Shown: positions 34,278 to 46,029 of the stretch, in pieces
Layout of the letters: each line of letters begins with the position of its first letter
Position numbering within the stretch: the stretch's first letter is position 1
NCBI GenBank assembly: GCA_025200525.1
Contig: CM045763.1
Span: 66,723,018-66,787,017 of the forward strand
Direction: 5' to 3'
Length of the DNA: 64,000 nt
Source of the DNA: Camellia lanceoleosa
Lineage: Eukaryota; Streptophyta; Magnoliopsida; Ericales; Theaceae
Position numbers and translations under genes: made by a program
Notes under the pieces: model-generated
The model's input: the letters and a program-made list of their open reading frames with translations, nothing else
Database searches by the model: none
Told to the model about the DNA's origin: nothing

Positions 34278-34706
34278 ACTTTTCATTTTTCATTTTTTAA
34301 AAAATATTTTTCAGAAAATTCTACTTTCTTATTTTTCGTATTTTTTTGTTTTTATTAAATTTTTTTAATATTTTAAGCAAATTTTTTACTTTTTAGACAC
34401 ACATAACATAAATATGCCTAAAAAGTAAAAAAATTGTAAAAAAAATCTGTTAAAAATTCACTAAATACCAAAAATACAAAAAAAATATAAGAATTCAATA
34501 CATTTTTTGTATTTTTATGTATTTATTAATTTTTTAAAATATTTTTTCACAAATTTTTTACTTTTTAGATACATCTAAGTAAGGTGCATCTAAAAAAGTA
34601 AAACAAAATGTTTAAAATTTTACAAATATTCACTAAAAATAAAAAAACACGAAAACCAAAATAGTTTTCAAAGAACTTAATCCAGAAAACTCAAACCAAA
34701 CGCACT
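34278..34706. mobile_element. MITE private to copy A (same family as 38767-39190)
   Basis: Relative to copy B (41634-41670), about 430 bp are added here. The body contains ACTTTTTAGA(TACATCTA) blocks in opposite orientations, and the right end has AACTCAAACCAAAC, as in the element at 38767-39190. The left end has lost the clear terminal repeat, so edges are approximate. Confidence 0.65.
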
Positions 34707-34797
34707 AGATTATGTTATGAAAAATGTTTCAAGGAAGCCATCCTATAATTTTGATGTGAATGATAATTTATCCTTTTTTTTTAATATATAAATATTC

Positions 34798-35137
34798 GGG
34801 ACTTTTCTCAAACTAAGCTCCTACATTAATTTATTTCCCAAATTAAGTCTAGTTTGACCGAATTTTCCAAACAAAGCTTAAACGTGTTTACTAAACACGC
34901 TTTCACTATTTTTGTAATCCAGACAAACAAAATAAATAAAATTATGAAAACGTGTTTAGAAAATGCACTTTTAATGTCGCGCGGTTACAAATCGGTTGTT
35001 TAGTAATTATCACGTCAATTAATAAAACGTAATTGAAAAACATACAACATAAAAACATGTTTTTGAAAACACGCTTACAATAAAAAATAATAATTAATTT
35101 TACACTCACATCACACATACTCACACTCACACTCACA

Positions 35138-35173
<36 letters not shown>

Positions 35174-35789
35174 ACACACTTACACCCACGTCACTCACAC
35201 TCACTCTCTCTTTTTCACACACACCCACACACACTTATAATAAATAAATAAATAAAATAATTAATTTTATTCATTATATTTATTTTAATAAAACATATAT
35301 AATTTTTAATATATATAAATTTTATTTTTATAAAATTTATACTAATAAAATGATATCAATCATATTTTTAAAATGAGACCAATATTAAATATATATAATA
35401 ATACATAATAATCAAATCAAACAAAGTGATTATTACATATATTTGATATTCATCTATAAAAAATAACAATCACTCTATTTGGTTTGATTATCTTTAAAAT
35501 GAGACTAATAATTTAAAATATATATATATTAAAAAAATATAACCAAAGCAAACAAAGTAATTATTATTTATTATTATATATATTTAATATTGGTCTCATT
35601 TTAAAAATGAGTGATATTTTTTATTGGTATTAATTTTATAAAAATAAAATTTATATATATTAAAAATTATATATGTTTTATTAAAATAAAATAATGAATA
35701 AAATTAATTGTTTTTATTTTTATTTATTTATTATAAGTGTGTGTGGATGTGTGCGAAAGAGAGAGAGTGGAGTGTTGTAGGTGTAAGTG

Positions 35790-35830
<41 letters not shown>

Positions 35831-36813
35831 TGTGAGTGTGTGTGATGTCTGACGCTAAGCCTTATCCTTTTTTTTTTGGCCACGGGGTCACTGCTATGAC
35901 CCCCTATTGTGTTTAAAACGACACAATTTTATTCTTTTTTTATGTTCTTATTATGTTTTTTGGCATCATAAATTACACTTTGCCCTAAACCTTAGATCCT
36001 AAACTCTAGAATAAAAATAAATAAATTTTAAGAATTAAACCCTAAACTCTAAAATAAAAAAATAAATTTTAAGAATTAAATTATAAATTCTAAACTCTAA
36101 AATAAAAATAAATAAATTTTAAGAATTAAACCCTAAACTCTAAAATAAAAAAAATAAATTTTATCCCTAAACCCTAAAATAAAAATAAAATTAAGAATTA
36201 AACCCTAAATCCTAAACCTTAAAATAAAAAAAAATTAAGAATTAAAGTAAAAAAACGATCATTTTATATAGTTGATTATTATTTGTTATTATAAATTATT
36301 ATATATATTTAATATTGGTTTTAATTTTATAAAATAAAATTTATATATATTAAAAATTATATATGTTTTATTAAAATAAATATAATGAATAAAATTAATT
36401 ATTTTTATTTTTATTTATTTATTATAAGTGTGTGTGAATGTGTGTGTGAGAGAGAGAGAGTGGAGTGACGTGGGTGCAAATGTGTGTCGGAGAGAGATAT
36501 AGAGAGAGAGAGAGAAAAGAGTGTGAGTGTGTGTAATGTGAGGGTAAAATTAAAATTTTTTTTTATTTTGTTGAAAGCGTGTTTTCAAAACACGTTTTCA
36601 TGTTGTGCGTTTTTCAATTACGTTTTATTAATTGACGCAACAATTAGTAAACGCGTGATTTGTAACAGCGCGACCTTAATTGAAAGCATGTTTTATAATT
36701 TTATTTATTTTGTCTGTCTAGACTAAAAAAATTCTGAAAGCGTGTTTAATAAATACGTTTCAGCTTAGTTTGGGAAATAAAATAGTATATGAGCTTAATT
36801 TGGAAAAAGCCCC
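34798..36813. mobile_element. Non-autonomous Mutator-like element with long TIRs (2016 bp)
   Basis: The element starts GGGACTTTTCTCAAACTAAG and ends TTAATTTGGAAAAAGCCCC. The arms are inverted copies over about 350-500 bp. It is flanked by a perfect 9-bp duplication TAAATATTC (34789-34797 and 36814-36822), the size typical of MULEs. Copy B at about 41740-41755 shows the empty site with a single TAAATATTC. Inside are GA/CT microsatellites, internal inverted and direct copies (35230-35850 against 36290-36540) and degenerate telomere-like repeats. No transposase is present. Confidence 0.88.
35985..36245. repeat. Degenerate CCCTAAA-containing tandem repeats inside the MULE
   Basis: Several units of TTAAACCCTAAACTCTAAAA followed by AATAAATTTTAAGAA. 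The CCCTAAA core equals the plant telomere repeat in C-strand form, but spacing and AT-rich filler show an interstitial minisatellite, not a telomere. Confidence 0.75.
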
Positions 36814-37575
36814 TAAATATTCACCACTAAATTGTTTGAGAATCTCAAAATAAGTAATCATAAAGAATTAACAATTATGAATATTTTGAAACATAACAAT
36901 TTTTGGACAAAGAATCTTATGTGGCTATCTTATTATTGTAACCCTTCTCACATATCAATTGATGCTTAAATATAAAACCCTCAAAAAAAATTAAATAAGT
37001 AAATGGATAGATCCTTCTAAAATTTTTGTTTAATATAAATTTCTCCTCACATTTGAAATTGTCTCTTTAATTGCTGATGTCATGTCTTAAATTTTTTTAA
37101 ATGACCATCTTATCATTTTTCATATAATTTTTTTTTCCTATCATCATGACTATTCTCTATAACATTCCATCATTAAATTCTACCTAAACATATTCTTATT
37201 GAGTAATAATATACAAATATAAATTTTATATAGAATTTTCAAACGTAATGATATAGCTTAATGGTGACCTTTCACTTTAAAACAAAACACTCATAAACAT
37301 AATTTATATTTACAATATTATCACAATCACAACATTTTTATGATATTATTTGCATAAATTTTTATGTAAGAATATAATTTTTTATTTTTATTTCCACCAT
37401 TATATCTAGATTTGATTAATTTAATCTAGATATATTTGAAAAGTATAAAAATTTGTACAAAAAATTTTAACAAAATCCATTGAATATAACAAAATAAAAT
37501 AATAAATTAAATTTTTATATTTTTATATTTGGTGAATTTTTTTAAAAAAATCATAAAATATTATACTTCTTAAGA

Positions 37576-38310
37576 AAAAAATTATAAATTATTCAGCACT
37601 TCCTAAACAATTCCTTGTTTTGTTTGTTCTTTTGAATAAGGCCTAGCAACACAATTAAAAGTCAATTTTTTAATTTTTTTAATTTTTTTTTAATCACATC
37701 AACTTTTTACATTTTTTTGTATGTTTTTTTAAAAAAATAAAAAATTAACTTTTAACTTACTTTTCAAAATAGGCCCAATGTCTACTCAAGTCGACGTAAA
37801 TGTTAAATCAAAGTTGAAAGTTTAATTTAACTCATTGTCTTAATTAGTGGTCCAAGAGTCAATTATTTGGCATGCACTATATAAGTGCACTTATTTAGAT
37901 AGATACATTTATTTAGATCATATCATTTTTTTTTTTACACATTTTTTTATGAAAAGTTAAAAAATATATTTATTTAAATTATCTCAAATACCCCTTAATC
38001 TTAAAATTTTTTAAGTATGTGGCTCTTGCAAACTATTTTAATGAAGATAAATAAATATTCATAAGTTTTTGCTTACAATTAGGGTGCGCGCGTGGTGTAG
38101 TCCGAATAGTTTAAGAGTAAAATTATAAATTAAATGGTAGATTGATAGATTGACAAATAATCAAATCTCCATTTGAGTGATTTGGGACAGATTAACGGAT
38201 TGATGAATATTTTTAACATATTAATAAGCATTTGTATAATATATAACATTAATTTACGTAATATTTTTCATATATATAATACAAACTAATTTTACATAAC
38301 ATTTTTCATA
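37576..38310. other. AT-rich spacer between duplication copies
   Basis: No gene seen. It contains CATTTATTTAGATCATATCA with partly inverted flanking sequence near 37880-37990, similar to MITE-like stretches at 49100-49220 and 51910-52020. Confidence 0.5.
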
Positions 38311-38766
38311 TATATAACTACTAATTTATAATAGATTTTATATGTTAAATCTCTCTCCCACTCATTTTTATTTTGATATTTCATTAGAGATTAAAATATA
38401 TATATATATATGTATTAATTATAATGGACCAAAACGGTTTCGAAGACGAATTATAAATTTTAAAGTTTAATTTGTGGTTAGTGGATAGAATAATACAAAT
38501 CGGTATGATTTTAACAGATTGGACAGTATTTTCTACAATTCTATCCACAATAATATTATAATCACATTATTGAAAGTAAAATTAAGGGAACCATTTTAAG
38601 GATCACAAACATTTTATTATTAATTACTTTGTATATTTTATACATTTTATTTTTAATTACTTTGTATATTTTGTTTTTTCGGTAAGAGCACAAGAAACAG
38701 TCTCAACTAACACAGAGAGCAACATGCTTCTTTTAGAAAATTTATCTTATCTTCGGAATTTTAATA

Positions 38767-39190
38767 GTCTGTTTGCTTTCAGTTTTTAAAATTTAATTTT
38801 TTAAAAATTGAGTATTTTTTTTTATATTTTTTTGTTTATACTAAATATTTTTAAAATTTTAAGCAATTGTTTTACTTTTTTAGATGCATCTAAATAGTAA
38901 AATATTTGTAAAAAAATATTTTAAAAATTAATAAATACACAAAAATATAAAAAATGTACTGAATTTTTATTTTGTTTTTTTTATTTATATTTTTGGTATT
39001 TAGTGAATTTTTTAAATATTTTTTTCACAAATATTATACTTTTTAAATGTATTTATGTTAGTTTTGTCTACAAATTAAAAAAAATTGCTTTAAAATATTT
39101 TTAAAAATTAGTGAAAACAAAAAAAAAATACAAAAAACGAAAAGTAAATTTTTTGAAAAGTGAAATCTGAAAACTGAAACCAAACAAAGT
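38767..39190. mobile_element. MITE private to copy B (424 bp)
   Basis: The ends are GTCTGTTTGCTTTCAGTTTT and AAAACTGAAACCAAACAAAG, an imperfect inverted repeat. Copy A at about 32405 reads TTTAATATTTTTG without the insert, and TAATA/AAATA flank the element here, a likely target duplication of about 5 bp. The internal ACTTTTTTAGATGCATCTAA palindrome is shared with the copy-A MITE at 34278. Confidence 0.8.
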
Positions 39191-39698
39191 AAATATTTTT
39201 GTTTCTTTCAATTTTATTTGTATGACTTGCTTCAGTTTGACTATATGTATTCATTTTTTAATTTTGAAAATTTTCATGAAAAGCTTAAAGTTCAACCTCC
39301 AGGCTATTGACATTGTATGAAAGACCATACATGTATTCCTTATTTTAGGCCATAGCTTGTATTGTTCAAATAATAACTAAAAAAATTTCATACAAAAAGT
39401 GATAAATTATATTTTGCCCTTTTTATGTTTAGTCATTTTTTTACTTTAGCTCTTATAATTTATTATTTTTCATTTTAACCCTTCATGTTTTAAAATTTTT
39501 TACTTTACTCTCAAAGCTAATTGCGGTTAAAAATTACACAAAAAATGACACATTGATAATCACATAGCATAAAAGTATTTTATTATATATAACTCACATC
39601 TCTGATATAAACTTAAATTCTAATATAATAATATATTTTTTATATTATGTGACAGTTATTGTGTCATTTTTATCTAATTTTGAACATAAATTAACTTT

Positions 39699-40152
39699 CA
39701 ATTGCGATTGGGACCTCGAAACCTTCTCCGAATCCCTGAAGCATTAAAGCAGCGTCGTTTAAATCGTTTAATTTTTTTTTTTTTCAAGCGGAAGAACGAA
39801 GATGGCGGAGGAGGAGGAGGAGGAGGAGGAGGAGGGAGGGCCAACAAACTCGGGGATGAGGCGAGGCCGAGGAGGCGAGGAGGCGAGGCGAGGAGGAGGC
39901 CGAGGCAGGAGGCAGAGGCATGGCGATCGTGAGGCCCAGACGACGATCGAGGCGTGAGGCGGCGGGCGAGGCGAGGCGACGAGCTGCGGGAGGTCCCCGA
40001 TCTTCTCTCTCTCTCTTTCTCTCTCTCTCTTCCTCCCCCTCTGGTTCAGTCGAAGAAGAAGAAGGAGGAATAAAAAAAAAAAAAAAAAGCAGCGTCGTTT
40101 TGGGCTTAGGGGGATTCGGGGCCTCCCAGTTTCGAGGTCCAAAACATTTTTC
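39699..40152. mobile_element. GC-rich non-autonomous Mutator-like element (454 bp)
   Basis: It is flanked by a perfect 9-bp duplication ATTAACTTT (39690-39698 and 40153-40161). Inverted ends share GGACCTCGAAAC, and GAATCCC near the left matches GGGATTC near the right. The interior is very GC- and purine-rich: a GGA run at about 39801-39836, GAGGCGAGG repeats, then CT runs. The ORFs over it (for example 39702-39932 with a poly-Gly tract) are low-complexity and not convincing. AGCAGCGTCGTTT is repeated inside both ends. Confidence 0.85.
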
Positions 40153-40828
40153 ATTAACTTTAAGAGTAAATTGAGAAGAACTTGAAATATGAAGGGCTAA
40201 TGTGGGAGAAAATAAATTTTAAAGACTAAAGTGAGAAAATGACCAAAGTTAAATAAAGTATAATTTATCCTATAAAACATGGTGTAAAATTTCGATACCC
40301 TTTGTTAAAAATAAAATAAAATAAATTATATCCCCTTATGGAAAATTCGTGGCTAACCTTCTTATCTATTTACAGAAACTTTTACTTCAAAAGTATAAGT
40401 TTGTTTGTACCAAGAGAATAAATAAAATCTATTCAAAAAAAAAAAAAAAAAAAAGAAAAGAAAAAAGAGATAGAATAAATAAAAAGTGAAAAAAGAAGTT
40501 GTTTAGATATGAATCTTTAAAGAATTAAAAGCAAGGCAACAGCAAATGAATATTTTAAGAGGGAAAAAAAAAATTAAAGCTCGATAATAAAAGTAATAAC
40601 TTTTATTGGGTCGAAGAATTAGAAAATAGTGTTATTGAAAAACACCTTAAAAAGCAAAGAGATTATAATGTGTACTCTTAAAAAGGTACATATAATATAT
40701 CTTTTATTTAAAATTTTATAAAATTTCATAATATAAATAATAAAATATTATAATTTTTATCTCTACAAATTTTAATTTTTTTATGATGTGCATTTTCAAA
40801 AGTGCATATTTATTGTAGATTTCTTTTA

Positions 40829-41230
40829 AGGGCTGGCTTCTCTCTAGCTTGTGATTGAATTGGAGGATACTGTTGAACTCGTAGATACCCATTACAGGTG
40901 CCGTTTCGATAATTTGAACTGTACAATGTGTAGAATTCGTCGAGTATTATATTTCTGTAAAACATCAGTTGATCAGATATCAATAACTGCGTGATTAAAT
41001 CAATTTTGTACAAAAAAAAAATAGACGGTGAAAAAATAAACGGTTGGCAGAAATATGATCCGATGAAATAGTTATCGATATTCGATTAACGTGATTTTTT
41101 ACAGACATATAATACTCGATGAGTTCTACACATCGAACAATTTAAATTATCAAAATAAAATCTTTAATAAATTTCTACAGACCTAATAATATCTTTCAGT
41201 CCAATCCCGAACGGGAGGAAAGCCCAGCCC
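40829..41230. mobile_element. hAT-like MITE private to copy B (about 402 bp)
   Basis: The ends are GGGCTGGCTT and AAGCCCAGCCC. An 8-bp flanking duplication is seen with one change: TTCTTTTA (40821-40828) and TTCTTCTA (41231-41238). Copy A has no insert at about 33890. The inside contains two opposite copies of a segment with GTGTAGAA(T/C)TC(G/A)TCGAGTATTAT. Confidence 0.8.
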
Positions 41231-41976
41231 TTCTTCTAGACATTAGCTCTTTGTTATATAGGAGTACTTGTTACGAACACCATAACAAACAAGAAGACAA
41301 AAAAGAGAAAAAAGTGTCATACATTACTCATTAGTCTTAAAACTACAATATGGTGTCGTTTGGATGCAGGTGTTTTTGATTTTTTTTGGATTAAATTAGT
41401 CAAAAAAAAAAAAAAAACTAAAACTAAAACTAAAAAATTAATAAAATATAAGTGTCACATCTCAATTATAATTTTTTTTATTTTTTCTCTCATAAAAATT
41501 TAAAAAGTCAGTCCAAATGACTTTTTAAAAAAATAATCAAAAAATTAAAAAGTTAAAAAACTAATCTTACTTTCCAAACGAATATATAATAATAAATAAT
41601 TAATATTAAGAAATATCTCTTCCCAACCGTAACCACTCTCACTTCAAGCAATCATAATTGTTTTTATGAAAAATGTTTTAAGGAAGCCATCTTTAATTTT
41701 GATGTAAAAGATAATTTTTCCCTTTTTTATATAAATATTCACCACTATTAAATTGTATGAGAATCTCAAAATAAGTAATCATAAAGAATAATTTAATAAT
41801 TATAAATATTTTGAAACATAACATAAGTTTTGGACAACAAATCTCATGTGGCTATCTTATTATTGTAACCCTTCTCACATATCAATTGATGCTTAAAATA
41901 TGAAACCCTCAAAAAAAAAACAAAAACAAAAATAAAATAAAACAAAACAAGACAAAACAAAACAAAAACATTAATC

Positions 41977-42908
41977 AAGTAAATGGATAAATTACACTAA
42001 CAGCTTCGGAGATTTTTATTTAATATAGATTTTTTCTTATATTTGAAAAATTACATTCTCCTTCTTGAGATTAATAATCTCATTACAAATTATCTCATGA
42101 ATTGCTGATGTCATGTCCTAAAATTTTTAAATAACCATCTTATCATTTTTCCTACAATTTTTTATTCCTATCATTATGATTACATTCTATAACTTTCCAT
42201 CATTAAATTCTACATGAACATATTCTTATTGAGTGATGATATACAAATATAAATTTTATATAGAATTTTCACACACAATGATATAGCTTAATAGTGACAT
42301 TTCACTTTAAAACAAAACACCCATAAACATGATTTATATTTACAATATTATCACTATCATCACATTTTTATGATATTATTTGTATAAATTTTTATATAAG
42401 AATATAATTTTTCATTTTTATCTAGATTAGATTAATTTAATTTAGATATATTTAAAAAGTATAAAATTTATACAAAAGAAATTTTAAAAATTCATTGAAT
42501 ACAACAAAATAAGATAATGTATTAAATTTTTATATTTTTGTATTTGGTGAATTTAAAAAAATGATGAAATATTATACTTCTTAAGTACATTTAGATTAGG
42601 TGTATCTAAAAAAATATAAATAAAAATGCTTAAAATATTTTTAAAAATATTAAAAAATTAAAAATTAAATAACTCAATTTTTTTTTTTTTTTTTTTTTTT
42701 TTGTGAGTTTAACCAAAGAAGATGATTGTTATTTTATTTGAAATAACATGAACAAAATATATGCATTATTTTATTATTTTATATGTATAAAGGTTAAGAA
42801 ACAAATATGTCATTTTAATCTGATAAGAGAGTAAATATGATTTTTTAAATGTAAAAAAAAAATCTATATTAAACAAAAATTTCAGGAGTATCGGTGTAAT
42901 TTATCCTA
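41977..42908. repeat. Inverted repeat pair around the right end of copy B
   Basis: The segment GGATAAATTACACTAACAGC at about 41978 is repeated in inverted orientation at about 42837-42907 (GGTGTAATTTATCC). Both arms continue through TTTAATATAGATTTTTT. A poly-T run lies between them (42680-42702). This may mark an old element with long terminal inverted repeats. No gene is seen. Confidence 0.6.
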
Positions 42909-43018
42909 AGTAATTAGTAATGACAAGGAAACAAAATGTTTTTACAAAATATTGAATGATGCGATATTTACTGGCGATTACATTTCAAATCAAAATATTT
43001 ATTGTTGTGACTCATAAT

Positions 43019-43729
43019 TAGGGGTAAGTAATAGATATTTTGATCTATTCAGATTGACCAAACCGAATTGATCTGCCATATTTTAGACGGATGTGTGATG
43101 ATGAGGGGACCGTTGCGGATTTATTTTTTTCAATCTGCTTAGTTTTAAATGGATGACGAATTTAAGGTTCTTTTGGCTGAAACCGAACCGTCAAATCGTG
43201 AGCACTCCTAGTAATTTGTAAGATTTTGTATTTTTAATTTGTTTGGATATTCTGTTTGTGTTTTTAATTAAAAATGAGTTTAAATATTCTATTTTGTTTT
43301 CAATTTAGAAATTCTTTTATGAAATGACAAATGTTAATATTTGATATTTTTATGTGAAAAATATAAAGCTTAATTTTTTTATTTTTTTAAAAAATCAAAT
43401 TAAATAGTTTTTGGATATAAAAAAAAGTAATGAAATAATTTTGATAATGCATGGTTTTCTTATATGTATTTATTATTGGTATTTGACAATTTACTTGATA
43501 ATCTTTTGGTTATGTTGAGTTGGATTGTTATCCACAAAAAAATATTGATAAATTATTGTATTATGTTCAAAATTTATAAAAGTTTAAACCGCTAAATCGA
43601 TTCGCAACCATCCGTCAATCCGCATCTGTCAATCCGGCGGACGGATTGATTTTTTTCCAACATGCCAATTGAACAGACGAATGTCGAATTAGAATTTTTT
43701 CAACCGCAACTGAACCTCAAACACCCCTA
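43019..43729. mobile_element. Non-autonomous hAT element (711 bp), right end split by a LINE
   Basis: It starts TAGGGGTAAG and ends CACCCCTA, the usual hAT-type ends. The 8-bp duplication CTCATAAT is at 43011-43018 on the left. On the right it appears at 45373-45380, displaced because a LINE inserted across the junction. The interior has no transposase and contains repeated GGACGGATTGA and AACCGAACCGTC-type blocks. Confidence 0.85.
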
Positions 43730-43732
43730 CTC

Positions 43733-45365
43733 TTTTTGTTTTGTTTTGTTTTGATACAACGAAAAATAAAACACAAACCAGAGGACTAGGCCCTCTCTCT
43801 ACCCATCCTTAGCATGTTTGTAACTAGCAGCTCCCTTATCTCAGCAGGAGAGTCATTAACAACTAAGATGTCTTCAGGTTGAGCAGCTCCCAATTTGGCT
43901 AAAACATCCACACAGAGATTTCTTTAACGATAAACATGTTAGGCAGTGCACTGGCAGCCATTTAATATGATCCTCGTATCTTCCACCAGACCTCTATAAG
44001 GATGTTTCTCTCCAAGGCCTTCTACAAGCAACTTCATAACCTCTTGGGCACCAGTTTCCACATTCACGTTGTTGAAGCCTTTTTGGAGAATGATTGTTAG
44101 ACCTTTATACACCGCCCATAATTCAGCTTCAAGACTGGTTCCATAGTAGCCGCAGATCCAAGCTCCCTTCTCATCCCGAATGAGACCTCCAAATCTATTT
44201 GGTCCCTTGCTCTATTTGCTTCCATCCGTGTTTAATTTCAGAGTACCTACAAGAGGGAGAGACCATTTAAGTTTAAATTGAGGTCTAGGATTAATAATAG
44301 ATAAGCTAAAAACAAGATCAATTTAAGTTTGAATAGATAATTTGTTTTCAAAGACTTTGAGGTTCCTGTTTTTCCAAATTTTCCAAAGCGTGACCAAGAA
44401 AACAGTGCTCCAAGCGGATTTGGCACCAAATTTAGCCTTCGTTTTGGAATTAGAGATCATCCAATGCATCCAGTTTTCATCGATCATCTGCCAGTACTAA
44501 TGCTAGTTTTGAACAACAGTCCAAACTTCCTTAGCTTTGAAACAAGCTCTAAATAGGTGGGGGAGATCCTCAGTTTCACTGCAAAATGGGCAACAAGAGT
44601 TATCTAAAAGCCCTCTTTTTAATCACATGCTGTTAGTAAGGAGTTTGCCATGTAAGATAGTCCACAAAAAGCCTTTCAGCTTTTGTGGAATTTTCTTTTT
44701 CTACAACCACTACCAGTTCTCCTTTTTACCATCATAATCCGAAGCTAGCTGAATGGATGTGGAAAAAGTTACATCCGGAGCCCCTTTCCAAACTAGAAGA
44801 TCCAGGTTTGAATTATATTTAGGGGGATTCTCTTTAAAAATAGAGGCAACCACAATTGGGAAAAAGATTTGATTAATTATATTAGCTTTCCAATCACCTT
44901 CTCCATCAATGATATCCCTAACTTTGAATATAGTAAGATTGATTGGTATAGGAATATTTGAGGTCATGACTTCCTCAACAAGTTTCTCCCCATACCACTA
45001 ATCTTTTCCAGATGTCAACAATAGAGCCATTACCAATAGACCATTTAGCACCTTTTCTTAAAATGCTTCTAGCATTTAGCATTCCTCTCCACACATGAGA
45101 GGTTTTGCTAATCGTCTGCCAATTCAGAAAGTGGTTGCCTTTCAAGTACTTAGCTTTCAACGCCTCAATCCACATACCTCTCTCACTGTTAATGAGTTTC
45201 CATCCCAATTTAGAAAGTAAAACTAGATTATGATCTCTAGCCTTCTTGATGCCAAGGCTACCATATTTTTTCTTTTTACAAACCTCATTCCAATTGACAA
45301 AATGAATTTTCTTTTTCTCTAAGATATCACCCCCAAAGAAAATTTCTATTAATCTTATCAATATC
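43733..45365 (-). mobile_element. 5'-truncated LINE (L1-type, RNase H-bearing)
   Basis: On the minus strand it holds the end of ORF2. The zf-RVT region lies at 45367-44710 (FFGGDILEKKKIHFVNWNEV, then GSLGIKKARDHNLVLLSKL). An RNase H (RVT_3-type) remnant lies at about 44240-43790, with several stops. The 3' tail is A-rich (minus-strand AAAACAAAACAAAACAAAAA, 43735-43754). A 10-bp target duplication with one change flanks it: ACCCCTACTC (43723-43732) and ACTCCTACTC (45366-45375). RT and endonuclease are missing, as in a 5'-truncated insertion. The relative at 62030-64000 is closely similar. Confidence 0.9.
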
Positions 45366-45657
45366 ACTCCTACTCATAATGTAAAAAAATTACTATAGTA
45401 TCATTTTGGATTATTTTTTTGTGTAAAACTTCTCATACAAAATAATTTTTTTTGTGTAATATTTTGTAATCATTTCATTACAAACCAAACACTCATCATC
45501 GTATTTCATAATTTAAAAAAATAAATAAAAAAAATAAAAAAAAGAAGAAAAGACAAACACACCATCATATCATGGATGGATTTTTTTGTGTAAAAAATCA
45601 TTTTCTAAATTTAATTGTTAGCCACAATACAACAATGATTATTTCATGCTACCCCCC

Positions 45658-45658
<1 letters not shown>

Positions 45659-45692
<34 letters not shown>
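45659..45692. repeat. (AC)n microsatellite
   Basis: About 17 uninterrupted AC units. It lies in the non-coding stretch 45381-46029, which otherwise shows no gene and covers the downstream side of the Aux/IAA gene. Confidence 0.95.
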
Positions 45693-45695
<3 letters not shown>

Positions 45696-46029
45696 GAAAA
45701 TTACGTAGATATGAAAGAAAGGAATATTGTACCAATTTACCACTTCTTAAAGTAGCTCTACTCAAAAGGTCTAATTCAAATACATCTATTTAAGATGTGT
45801 TGAGATCCTGTGTCTCAAAGAAGTCTTTGTCCCGTTATTCCGTGCATCACGATATGATTTCTAATTTAAAGTAAACTTACATCCTGTGATTGAAAAGATA
45901 AAACATAAAGACAGTTTTTAGAACAGAGAATTCTAGTCTCTTTATATTTCACAGAGGCAACTAAAAACCATCTATAGTATGGCTTCTATTAAGAAAAAGT
46001 TGACAAAAGGCTCTGATGATCTCTATGAA

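Larger units (their letters stand above)
31948..37575. repeat. Segmental duplication, copy A
   Basis: Non-coding sequence that reappears in the same orientation at 38311-42586. Matching landmarks include TATATAACTACTAATTTATA (31948 and 38311), CTTCTTTTAGAAAATTTATC (32363 and 38726), GTGTTATTGAAAAACACC (33713 and 40630) and CACATATCAATTGATGCTTA (36949 and 41876). Copy A holds private insertions at 32605-33002, about 33571-33690, about 34278-34706 and 34798-36813 that are absent from copy B. No gene is seen. Confidence 0.9.
38311..42586. repeat. Segmental duplication, copy B
   Basis: Same orientation and order as copy A (31948-37575). Private insertions in B are 38767-39190, 39699-40152 and 40829-41230; the corresponding positions in A are uninterrupted (near 32407, 33305 and 33895). 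Similarity is lost after TATACTTCTTAAG at about 42587. No gene is seen. Confidence 0.9.

Noticed and set aside
35985..36245. Telomere or subtelomere signal (CCCTAAA)
   Set aside because: Units are degenerate, spaced by AT-rich filler and contained inside a MULE, so not a chromosome end.
39702..40174. Gly/Arg-rich ORFs in three frames
   Set aside because: They are translations of GGA, GAGGCGAGG and CT repeats inside a MULE; low complexity, no conserved domain.
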